The notes beneath the pieces were generated by a model that did not search any database, was not told the origin of the DNA, and saw only the letters and a program-made list of their open reading frames with translations. A program made the position numbers and the translations under genes. DNA of 64,000 nucleotides from Oscillatoriophycideae cyanobacterium NC_groundwater_1537_Pr4_S-0.65um_50_18 (GTDB lineage Bacteria; Cyanobacteriota; Cyanobacteriia; Elainellales; Elainellaceae), in assembly GCA_016208305.1 (NCBI GenBank), contig JACQYI010000081.1:84092-148091 (forward strand), written 5' to 3'. This document shows positions 51,383-58,101 of this stretch, one piece after another (position 1 is the first letter of the stretch; every line of letters begins with the position of its first letter).

Positions 51383-52087
51383 CTATTGGTGGGGGCGATC
51401 GCCTTTACTTGCCTCACGATGCCTGAGCAGTCGGGGCTTGAGCAGTCCAACCAGGACAATGCCTGTAATCGAGCCAACCACTACGCCTATAGTTGCGCCT
51501 ACCGTAATTCCCACTAAGGCTGTTTCAAATCTAAATTCTCCAGGGGTTACTAGCATTGCTCCGGCCCAGGCGACTAATAGGCCAACTCCCCAAGCGAAGG
51601 CATTGGCAACAATCCATAGCGCACCGTATCGCACATGAGTTCTCAAGACTAGCCATTGGGCAAATCCTAGCACTGCTCCAACCCAGGCTCCTAGCCAAAA
51701 AACTGCTTTTAGGAGGGCAGCAGAGGTTGTGACAAACGAGACATTGTTAGAAAAGATTAAGATCAGGACGATCGTGACCTGCAAGCTCATTAACCAGGCA
51801 GCGATCGCACCAATCATTGTTGCCAGAACCCACCAGCCCGCATGTTTGACATAGCGCCGCAGAACGAGCCACTGCATCAACCCCAGCACCGTACCTTCTA
51901 ATGCACCGACGATATGCAAGAGAGTAACCGTATTGATTGCGGTCAGATGACTGGCGATCGCACTTGTAGCGGCAATAATTCCAATACCGATGATTTCACC
52001 TGCAATGGTGGCTAACACCCACCATTCCCACAAAGTCCAACTGTCTCTTCTAAGCAATGGATGAGTGAATCGAGTTCGGTTACCCAT
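51383..52087 (-). CDS. Membrane protein with repeated QWLVLR modules
   Basis: A 234-residue membrane protein of about six helices. Two modules are similar: GALEGTVLGLMQWLVLRRYV with HAGWWVLATMIGA, and GAVLGFAQWLVLRTHV with YGALWIVANAFA. This repeat is frequent in cyanobacterial membrane proteins of unknown function. A Trp-rich start (SWTLWEWWVLATIAGE) precedes it and a basic tail ends it (KPRLLRHREASKG). The ATG at 52087 is preceded by AGGAG in the complement. No partner gene tells its role. Confidence 0.7.
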   Translation of the reverse strand: MGNRTRFTHPLLRRDSWTLWEWWVLATIAGEIIGIGIIAATSAIASHLTAINTVTLLHIVGALEGTVLGLMQWLVLRRYVKHAGWWVLATMIGAIAAWLMSLQVTIVLILIFSNNVSFVTTSAALLKAVFWLGAWVGAVLGFAQWLVLRTHVRYGALWIVANAFAWGVGLLVAWAGAMLVTPGEFRFETALVGITVGATIGVVVGSITGIVLVGLLKPRLLRHREASKGDRPHQ

Positions 52088-52230
52088 GACTTTCTCCTAG
52101 GACGGCATATCGGGTGTTCGCTGGCAAATTTTGCTCCTGGATAGACAAGAATCTATCTCAGCGCGATGACTACCCAGAACTGAAATCTCAAGTCCGCTAA
52201 TTGGCTCTGTCTTGAGATTAAAGGAACAAT

Positions 52231-52313
52231 CTGAAGAACTTGTGAGAATTGAGTAAGCTATTGCAGCATTACAATATGTTTATTGCACCAGCAGTTTCAC
52301 AAGTTCCTCAAGG
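52231..52313. promoter_or_regulatory. Inverted pair of the recurrent TTGAGGAACTTGTGAGG motif
   Basis: CTGAAGAACTTGTGAGAA on the plus strand (52231-52248) and TTTCACAAGTTCCTCAAGG (52295-52313), which is its reverse complement form, face each other about 46 bases apart. The 307-base gap (52088-52394) lies between the divergent membrane-protein gene and the DUF4327 gene. The pair may bind a regulator that serves both, or form a hairpin in RNA. Confidence 0.4.
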
Positions 52314-52394
52314 TCTTGCTTTACCGTTAAAGATACAGGGTATCGCGATACACCCTGTCTGTCAGTTCATTAACCTCTGGGAGGTGATGAAATC

Positions 52395-52616
52395 ATGTTG
52401 CAATATACAAGATATTCACTAGATGCGATTAGAAATGAAGCCTGCGAACTGGTTCGTAAGGGTCTTGTTGACCGCAAGCAACCCATTTACGTTCTGTGCC
52501 AATTTTTTCCTAGGGATGAATGGGAATCAATTGAATGTGAACTCGAACGGAATGACTTTCTGTTAAGAGACCAAATTTTAGATTTGATGGGTTGTGAGGA
52601 ATGGCGTGAGGATTAA
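52395..52616 (+). CDS. DUF4327 family protein
   Basis: A 73-residue soluble protein. QPIYVLCQFFPRDEWESIECELERNDFLLRDQI is the core of DUF4327, a family found almost only in cyanobacteria and of unknown function. GGGAGGTGATGAAATC precedes the ATG. It ends 21 bases before the ABC ATPase gene and could be co-transcribed with it. Confidence 0.88.
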   Translation: MLQYTRYSLDAIRNEACELVRKGLVDRKQPIYVLCQFFPRDEWESIECELERNDFLLRDQILDLMGCEEWRED

Positions 52617-52637
52617 CAGCATAAGGAACATAAAACT

Positions 52638-53390
52638 GTGAATCAACGCAGAATGGTGAAATCCTATCCACAGATCACCGTTCCATCCGGAGTTAGCTTT
52701 CGGGTGCGGGAGTTGACTAAGACTTATCGGATGGGAGAGGTAGAGGTTCGGGCATTACAGTCCGTGAGTTTGGATCTGTATGACGGTGAGTTTGTTGTCA
52801 TTCTAGGACCCTCTGGCAGTGGCAAATCAACGCTGCTTAACATCTTGGGTGGACTGGATAGTCCCACGAGTGGGACTATCTTTTTTCATACTCGTGATTT
52901 AACCCATGCCAGTGATGCCGAGTTGACTTACTTTCGTCGGGATTGTGTGGGCTTCATTTTTCAGTTCTATAATCTGATTCCCAGCCTGACCGCACGGGAA
53001 AATGTGGCACTGGTAACAGAGATTGCCCGCTATGCCATGCGTCCAGAAGAGGCGCTAGAGCGCGTTGGGCTGAGCAATCGCCTTGACCACTTTCCCGCTC
53101 AAATGTCGGGTGGCGAACAGCAGCGAGTGGCGATCGCCCGCGCCATTGCCAAACGTCCAGAGGTGCTGCTATGTGATGAACCCACCGGGGCATTGGATTA
53201 CAAAACGGGAAAGCTGGTGCTGGAAGCGTTGGCACAGGTGAATCGTGAACTGGGCACAACAACCGTTGTAATTACTCACAATGCTGGCATTGCTGCAATG
53301 GCAGATCGAGTAATCACCATGCGGAGTGGTGAAATAGTCCGAATTCAACAAAATGACCAGAAAGTATCCCCGGATGAATTGGAGTGGTAG
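52638..53390 (+). CDS. ABC transporter ATP-binding protein (LolD/MacB/DevA type)
   Basis: A 250-residue ABC ATPase. Walker [14 protein letters not shown]-loop [18 protein letters not shown], signature [19 protein letters not shown], Walker [13 protein letters not shown] and the switch His of VVITHN are all intact. The D-loop PTGALDY is characteristic of the LolD/MacB subgroup that pairs with FtsX-fold permeases. The start is a GTG at 52638. With the HlyD-like adaptor (31 bases on) and the FtsX permease at 58102 it would form an exporter, but the permease is now 3.3 kb from the adaptor. Confidence 0.95.
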   Translation: MNQRRMVKSYPQITVPSGVSFRVRELTKTYRMGEVEVRALQSVSLDLYDGEFVVILGPSGSGKSTLLNILGGLDSPTSGTIFFHTRDLTHASDAELTYFRRDCVGFIFQFYNLIPSLTARENVALVTEIARYAMRPEEALERVGLSNRLDHFPAQMSGGEQQRVAIARAIAKRPEVLLCDEPTGALDYKTGKLVLEALAQVNRELGTTTVVITHNAGIAAMADRVITMRSGEIVRIQQNDQKVSPDELEW

Positions 53391-53421
53391 TTCTTAGAAA
53401 ATTGGTACTGGAAAATCCATT

Positions 53422-54837
53422 ATGAAACAACTACCTAAGCGGTTGGAGGAAGACCGAAACTTGATGGGGGCAGGTCAACCGATCAAGCGTTTCTTGCCAA
53501 AGCTGCCTCTGAAAAAAACTGCCTATATCATTGCGGGAGTTGCAACCTTTCTGCTGATTGTGTGGGCGTTTCGTCCTAGCCCTATTGGGGTTGATGTTAA
53601 ACAGGTGCAACGGGGTGATCTGCAAGTTACGATCGATGCCGAAGGCAAAACGCGGGTGCGCGATCGCTTTGTCATTGCCTCCGAAACCGATGGCCATTTA
53701 GCACGCATTACGCTGAGCGAAGGGGATACAGTCACTCCTGGGATGGTCGTGGCTCAGATTGACCCGTTGCCGCTGAATGCGTCGGTACAGGAAGCTCTGG
53801 GACGGTTGGCAGAATGGAGAGCGCAGCGGGCAGGGGTGGCAACCCAACGTCCCAAAGCAGAAACGGTGCAGCAGGCCCGCACGCGCATTCAAGCCGCAAC
53901 AGCTAGGCAACAGCAGGCAGAAGCTAGTGTCAGTCAAGCACGGGCAGCCTTAACGCAAGCACAGCGCGATCGCGATCGCGCCCAACAGCTTGCCACAACC
54001 GGAGCCATTGCTCAACAAGACCGAGAAGTGGCAGAACTCAACGCAACCACCAAAGCCGAGGAATTAGAAACGGCAATTTTAGCGGCTCAAGCGGAGGCTT
54101 CTGAAGTGGAGGTTGCCAGAGCTGCCCTTGCGGTGGTGCAGCAAGAGCAACGCGATCCGGATTACTTACTTCACGTTTACGATGCTCGCATTGCCAGCAC
54201 CGAAGCCGAACTTGCCAATCTACAAGATGAAGCAGCGCGGACTAATATTTACGCTCCTGGTGCGGGCAGGGTGCTGAGAATTCATCAAAAGAGCGCTCAG
54301 TTTGTTACGGCTGGTACGCCCCTTCTAGAAATTGGCGATCCTGCCAAACTGGAGCTTGTCATCGACGTGCTTTCCACGGATGCAGTGCAGATTAAACCAG
54401 GCAATCCGATTTTGATGGATCAAGGTCAGGATCAAGATATCAGTTCAACTTCAGTTCAAGCCAAAGTGCGATCGATCGAACCTGCCGCCTTTACCAAAGT
54501 ATCGGCATTGGGCGTGGAAGAACAGCGGGTGAATGTGATTGGTGATTTTATTGACTCTGCTCAGTTGTTGGGGGATGCTTACCGAGTCGATACTCGCATC
54601 GTGATTTGGCAAGGCGAAAATATTTTGAAGACTCCCATTAGTTCCCTATTTCGCTGTCATCAATCTGACTGGTGCGTCTTTGTGGTAAAGCAGGGTAAAG
54701 CGCGTCAACGACAGATTGCGGTCGGACATAGAAGCGATCGCGATGCCGAAGTGAGACAGGGCTTAAACCCAGAAGAAACGGTGATTCTGTATCCCACAGA
54801 GCAAATCAAGGAGGGGATTCAAGTGAGTTCACGCTAA
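53422..54837 (+). CDS. HlyD/membrane-fusion adaptor of an ABC exporter
   Basis: A 471-residue periplasmic adaptor. One membrane helix (about 33-48: TAYIIAGVATFLLIVWAF) is followed by a lipoyl half-domain, a coiled coil (about 125-270) of Gln/Ala-rich helices, the second lipoyl half (RVLRIHQKSAQFVTAGTPLLEIGDP) and beta-barrel parts ending ILYPTEQIKEGIQVSSR. It would link an FtsX-type permease in the inner membrane to an outer-membrane channel. The ATG at 53422 lies 31 bases after the ATPase. The last 105 bases of the gene have a degenerate second copy at 56111-56215. Confidence 0.92.
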   Translation: MKQLPKRLEEDRNLMGAGQPIKRFLPKLPLKKTAYIIAGVATFLLIVWAFRPSPIGVDVKQVQRGDLQVTIDAEGKTRVRDRFVIASETDGHLARITLSEGDTVTPGMVVAQIDPLPLNASVQEALGRLAEWRAQRAGVATQRPKAETVQQARTRIQAATARQQQAEASVSQARAALTQAQRDRDRAQQLATTGAIAQQDREVAELNATTKAEELETAILAAQAEASEVEVARAALAVVQQEQRDPDYLLHVYDARIASTEAELANLQDEAARTNIYAPGAGRVLRIHQKSAQFVTAGTPLLEIGDPAKLELVIDVLSTDAVQIKPGNPILMDQGQDQDISSTSVQAKVRSIEPAAFTKVSALGVEEQRVNVIGDFIDSAQLLGDAYRVDTRIVIWQGENILKTPISSLFRCHQSDWCVFVVKQGKARQRQIAVGHRSDRDAEVRQGLNPEETVILYPTEQIKEGIQVSSR

Positions 54838-54882
54838 CGGCTTCCTCAACAGGAGACACTGATATGAGTCATGTATTCCGCT

Positions 54883-55362
54883 TCAATCTTGGGCTAAGAG
54901 ATGCCTGTCAGCCAAGTATTCATACAATTCCTGAGGCTTAAGGTGACACAGATTCTTATCTAGCTCACGTAGCTTCAACGTTTTGGGTAATGCCGGTATC
55001 AGGGCTTCCCGCAACAGCCCTAAGAGTCGAGGTTCAGCGATCAAAAGAAGATGATGTAATTGATGGGTTTGGCTCAAGATCTGCTCGCTGATCAAGTGGG
55101 CAAAGCGTCGCTCAAATTCAACTTCATGATCTTGGCGGCGATCGTCGTAGCTATGGGCTTGGCTTTTTCCCTCCTGAAAATGTCCAGCTTGACTTGCTGC
55201 TCCTGCCCAAAGTTGCTGTCCTGACAGCTTTTGCTCTGGGTTTAACAGTGTTTTATCTTCCACTAAATAAGGATGAAATTCACCCTCTACATCTTTTTCC
55301 TTTAAGGTGAGAAAGTTCGCTTTTTCACCATCGGCTACAACCACAAGAACTGGGTTCATCAT
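54883..55362 (-). CDS. Host-attachment family protein
   Basis: A 159-residue soluble protein of the family called 'protein required for attachment to host cells'. The start MMNPVLVVVADGEKANFL is typical, and YDDRRQDHEVEFERRFAHLI, HHLLLIAEPRLLGLLREAL, LRELDKNLCHLKPQELYEYL follow. The ATG at 55362 is chosen because GGAGG stands just upstream; the open frame reaches 55401. The name comes from plant-associated bacteria; in cyanobacteria the role is unknown and the fold resembles eRF1-domain/ribosome-like proteins. It stands alone, on the opposite strand to the exporter genes it interrupts. Confidence 0.8.
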   Translation of the reverse strand: MMNPVLVVVADGEKANFLTLKEKDVEGEFHPYLVEDKTLLNPEQKLSGQQLWAGAASQAGHFQEGKSQAHSYDDRRQDHEVEFERRFAHLISEQILSQTHQLHHLLLIAEPRLLGLLREALIPALPKTLKLRELDKNLCHLKPQELYEYLADRHLLAQD

Positions 55363-55456
55363 AGACCTCCAGAAAACCCCTTTTGTTTGCTCTAAATACA
55401 CCGTACAGAGATCTTCTCAACGTTCGCAGAGGAGAAACCAATTTTTAAGCAGATGG

Positions 55457-55567
55457 CTAAACTGCTGGAACAACGAGAATTGACCAAATCATAACGGCTA
55501 AGGCAAGGGCAACTAGCCCAATGATTAAATCTCTGAATTCTTCGGGGAAAAGCGTTGTGTGTCTCAT
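55457..55567 (-). CDS. 36-residue single-helix membrane protein
   Basis: A short gene with a strong ribosome site GGAGGTGGACGTT-ATG. The product begins MRHTTLFPEEFRDL and the rest (IIGLVALALAVMIWSILVVP then AV) is one hydrophobic helix. The very good ribosome site and clean amphipathic start followed by a helix argue for a real small protein. It is on the same strand as the host-attachment gene, 94 bases upstream of it. No homologue recognised. Confidence 0.6.
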   Translation of the reverse strand: MRHTTLFPEEFRDLIIGLVALALAVMIWSILVVPAV

Positions 55568-56051
55568 AACGTCCACCTCCTGCTCAACTCTATTTTATTT
55601 CAACTATTACTCCGGCAGCAATTGATCTTGCATAGTTGAGGCTGAAATCCCTGAAAATCTGAGACTTCTTTGTGAGACTTTCACTGCCAGGTTAATCAGT
55701 AGCTGGAACTGATTAAGTAGAAACTCTATGGAGGTTGAGTCAAGTTGCGAAACTCAACGCCCACAAGGATTACGCGATCGCTAACCCATTCTATAATTCA
55801 ACTCCACCTACTTACTTATATTGTCCTCTTTACTTCTTTGATTTGCGAGACTTTGAAACAGATTGACATAGAAAGGCGTGGCCGAATTGAGATGCCAGGA
55901 TGGTGAGACTCAGAAATGTTGAGTTTTCTAATGCCAATCTGAATTTATGGCGAAGGGCGATCGCGCTCATTCATTGAGAATGCCATCCTCACAAGTTCCT
56001 CAACTTTCTGACCTAAAGTGAATTGACAGAAGTGGTTTCACGTCTTGAGCG
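55568..56051. other. Gene-free stretch with repeat and motif
   Basis: 484 bases without a gene. AATCAGT-AGCTGGA-ACTGATT (55694-55714) is a perfect hairpin. 55730-55811 is a diverged GTAGGTTGG-type element (GGAGGTTGAGT...TTCAACTCCACCTAC). 55986-56008 holds CCTCACAAGTTCCTCAACTTT, the recurrent motif in reverse. Confidence 0.5.
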
Positions 56052-56120
56052 ATGAACGCTCTCGATCGCAAACTCCTTCAAGATCTGCTGAACCTGTGGT
56101 GACAGAATCTGGCGATCGCG
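56052..56120 (+). pseudogene. Degenerate 5' end of the FtsX permease gene
   Basis: This stretch aligns with the first 69 bases of the permease at 58102: ATG, then CTCGATCGCAAACTCCTTCA, GATCTGCTG and CTGGCGATCGC, at about 78-80 percent by eye. The frame gives MNALDRKLLQDLLNLW and then a TGA stop where the intact gene has Gly. It ends in the HIP1 octamer at the point where similarity changes to the adaptor gene. Confidence 0.75.
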
Positions 56121-56215
56121 ATGCTGAAATAAAACAGGACTTGAACTCTAGAGAAACGGTGATTCTATACCCCACAGAGCCAATCAAGGAGGAAATTCAA
56201 GTGACTTCGTGCTAG
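56111..56215 (+). pseudogene. Degenerate 3' end of the HlyD adaptor gene
   Basis: Aligns without gaps over about 105 bases with the end of the adaptor at 53422-54837, roughly 80 percent identical by eye. Reading frame and stop are kept: GDRDAEIKQDLNSRETVILY then PTEPIKEEIQVTSC and stop, against the intact DAEVRQGLNPEETVILY...KEGIQVSSR. Most changes are third-position or conservative, which suggests a once-functional paralogue. It overlaps the permease remnant at the HIP1 site. Confidence 0.75.
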
Positions 56216-56455
56216 TTGCATCATCAAATTGTTATCTATCATCGAGCGATCAGGATTAAATTTGACGGACAACATCCTAAATTCTCAAACTTAACCTTAA
56301 AATTTGCTATTTAATTCTCTTGAAGATAGGATTTTATTTTGCAAATACACTGTGTAACGATGGAAGTTGGGGGATGTTATTCAGCAGATTTGACGGTAAA
56401 CACATAGTTATACGGCAATTTCATGTAAGTTGTACTGCATTTTTAGTAAACGAAA

Positions 56456-57184
56456 ATGGTTAAGGTATTTAATTTTGCTACGCTTGTTGTTTTAGGATTT
56501 TCTCTTTATGTAGGATACTTAGGATATGTCAGCGTTATGGCTGCTGGTCTAACAGCCTCTGTTGTCCTTCTCTTCTTCGCAAACCTTGACAAAATCTCAG
56601 AATTTAAGGCTTCTGCTACAGGGTTTGAAGCTAGAACTAAAAATTTCGTTGCTACTTTGCCTTCTGAAGCAAAAGCGTCTTTAGACAAAGGAACGCTAGG
56701 TGATCCTAGAGAATATGCTCCATTCAAATGGTCTGAACAAACAAGTGCCCCTGATTATAAAGCTTTGAAAAATGATATTTTGAAGTCCAATTTGTCTGAT
56801 TTCTTAGCTAGCGTAGGCGAAGCTGAACTACTTGCGTTACACGCTTGGTATAACGAAAATAATAATCACTCTCTTGCACTTCAATCCCTCTGTCTTGCGA
56901 TTGCAAAGGGAACAGTAAGAGACTCTGCAACAGCAAGCAAAAATTATAGCTTTGCAAGCGCATCACTTCGGAAGAGCTATAGGTTAGACGAAGCCGAGGC
57001 ATTTGCATCTCTTGCTGTAAAACTTAATCAAAATAATTTAGACGCAAAGTATAATCTCGCTTTAATAAATAAACTGATGGGTAATATTAAAGAGGCAGAA
57101 AAATTTGCTAGAGAAGTTATGAATTTTGATATTCAATATTACAATATAAGGCTTCAAGAGGAGTTTCCTAAGCTCTCACATTAG
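56456..57184 (+). CDS. Membrane-anchored TPR-like protein, AT-rich
   Basis: A 242-residue protein with two close hydrophobic segments at the N-terminus (about 5-45), a linker (FKASATGFEARTKNF), and a C-terminal helical part with TPR pattern (SFASASLRKSYRLDEAEAFASLAVKLNQNNLDAKYNLALINKLMGNIKEAEKFAREV). The DNA is visibly richer in A and T than flanking genes and has few HIP1 sites, which hints at acquisition from elsewhere. No family name can be given. It lies between two sets of exporter-gene remnants, so it may have arrived with the event that split the operon. Confidence 0.65.
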   Translation: MVKVFNFATLVVLGFSLYVGYLGYVSVMAAGLTASVVLLFFANLDKISEFKASATGFEARTKNFVATLPSEAKASLDKGTLGDPREYAPFKWSEQTSAPDYKALKNDILKSNLSDFLASVGEAELLALHAWYNENNNHSLALQSLCLAIAKGTVRDSATASKNYSFASASLRKSYRLDEAEAFASLAVKLNQNNLDAKYNLALINKLMGNIKEAEKFAREVMNFDIQYYNIRLQEEFPKLSH

Positions 57185-57696
57185 AGTATTATCCTTGGTC
57201 AGGACAAAGAACTAGCGAAAGTAATTGATTTGAATCAGTGGGGACATATCTGATACAGTACTTCTTATTTTGGTACTTTTATATCGCTCTTTGAGTTCTG
57301 AAGATGCTTGATTTAACTCTTGGTGAACAGAAGAATGAGCATTTCAGCAGCGGATTTCAGTCAAAAAACGAGAACCGTTTTCATAATTAGAATTGCTGCA
57401 TTTGATAAGTCGAGCGGATGCAAGAAATCTCAATAATGCGCGCTGACTGTCGAGAGCTTTCTGATTGGGAGTTTGAGGTTTCTACGGTGGGTAATTGGGA
57501 AGTTAACAAGCTTTGGCTCACTTGCAAAGTATATTTGAGTTCATCTGCTACTCAAGGTTAAGTGAGGTTGTTTTGTTGGCAAGCAGTCAAATACTGCTGT
57601 GGGTTATTAAACTTCCTTTTGTTACTGTATCCTTCAAATCCTCACATATTCGTCATCTTTAATTGTCAGACTGAATGGTAGAGCCATCATGCGGAG
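57185..57696. other. Gene-free stretch
   Basis: 512 bases with no gene, AT-rich like the preceding ORF. A weak reverse copy of the recurrent motif (CCTCACATATTCGTCATC) lies at 57640-57657. Nothing else recognised. Confidence 0.45.
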
Positions 57697-57730
57697 ACGA
57701 TCGCAAACTTCTTCAAGATCTACTGCACAC
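57697..57730 (+). pseudogene. Second short remnant of the permease 5' end
   Basis: ACGATCGCAAACTTCTTCAA followed by GATCTACTGCAC matches the permease codons for DRKLLRDLL (58114-58143) at about 31 of 34 positions. It is cut off and runs directly into the leader of the next small gene. Confidence 0.6.
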
Positions 57731-57750
57731 CGTTATATGGAGGAAACGAT

Positions 57751-58071
57751 ATGAGTCACAAGTCTACTGAACGCAATCCAAAAGTTCGGGCTACGGCTGC
57801 AATCTGGGGATGCGCAATTGGGATGCTGGGCGTATGTATTCCTCTGGTTGCGATTACTAATAGCGGGATTATCTTGCCGCTGCTCGTCATTCTCGGTGCT
57901 GGGGGTGGAACGGTTGCGGTTTGGTTCGCTCCAGATCAACGTCAGCAGGAAGAGACACGCCTGCTCCAAACTGTAAAGGCATTAGAGGCGCGAGTAGTCA
58001 ATTTAGAAACTATTTGCATCAGCCTTCCAGAGAGTTCAAAATTATCCATGCTTGGTAGAGGAGAGTCTTAA
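57751..58071 (+). CDS. Small membrane protein with coiled-coil tail
   Basis: A 106-residue protein with two hydrophobic helices (about 15-36 and 40-60) and a short amphipathic coiled coil (QRQQEETRLLQTVKALEARVVNLET). GGAGGAAACGAT before the ATG is a good ribosome site. It ends 30 bases before the permease start on the same strand and is probably co-transcribed with it. The layout resembles phage-shock-type small membrane proteins, but the identity is not certain. Its MSH start also appears after the adaptor gene at 54864, a faint hint that a copy once followed there. Confidence 0.65.
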   Translation: MSHKSTERNPKVRATAAIWGCAIGMLGVCIPLVAITNSGIILPLLVILGAGGGTVAVWFAPDQRQQEETRLLQTVKALEARVVNLETICISLPESSKLSMLGRGES

Positions 58072-58101
58072 ACAGGCTGTGCTTTCTAATTGGGAGAGAT
58101 T

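Noticed and set aside
54864..54941. 25-codon ORF beginning ATGAGTCA right after the HlyD adaptor
   Set aside because: Runs antisense into the host-attachment gene. Its start resembles that of the 57751 gene, but only over about ten bases, too little to call a remnant.
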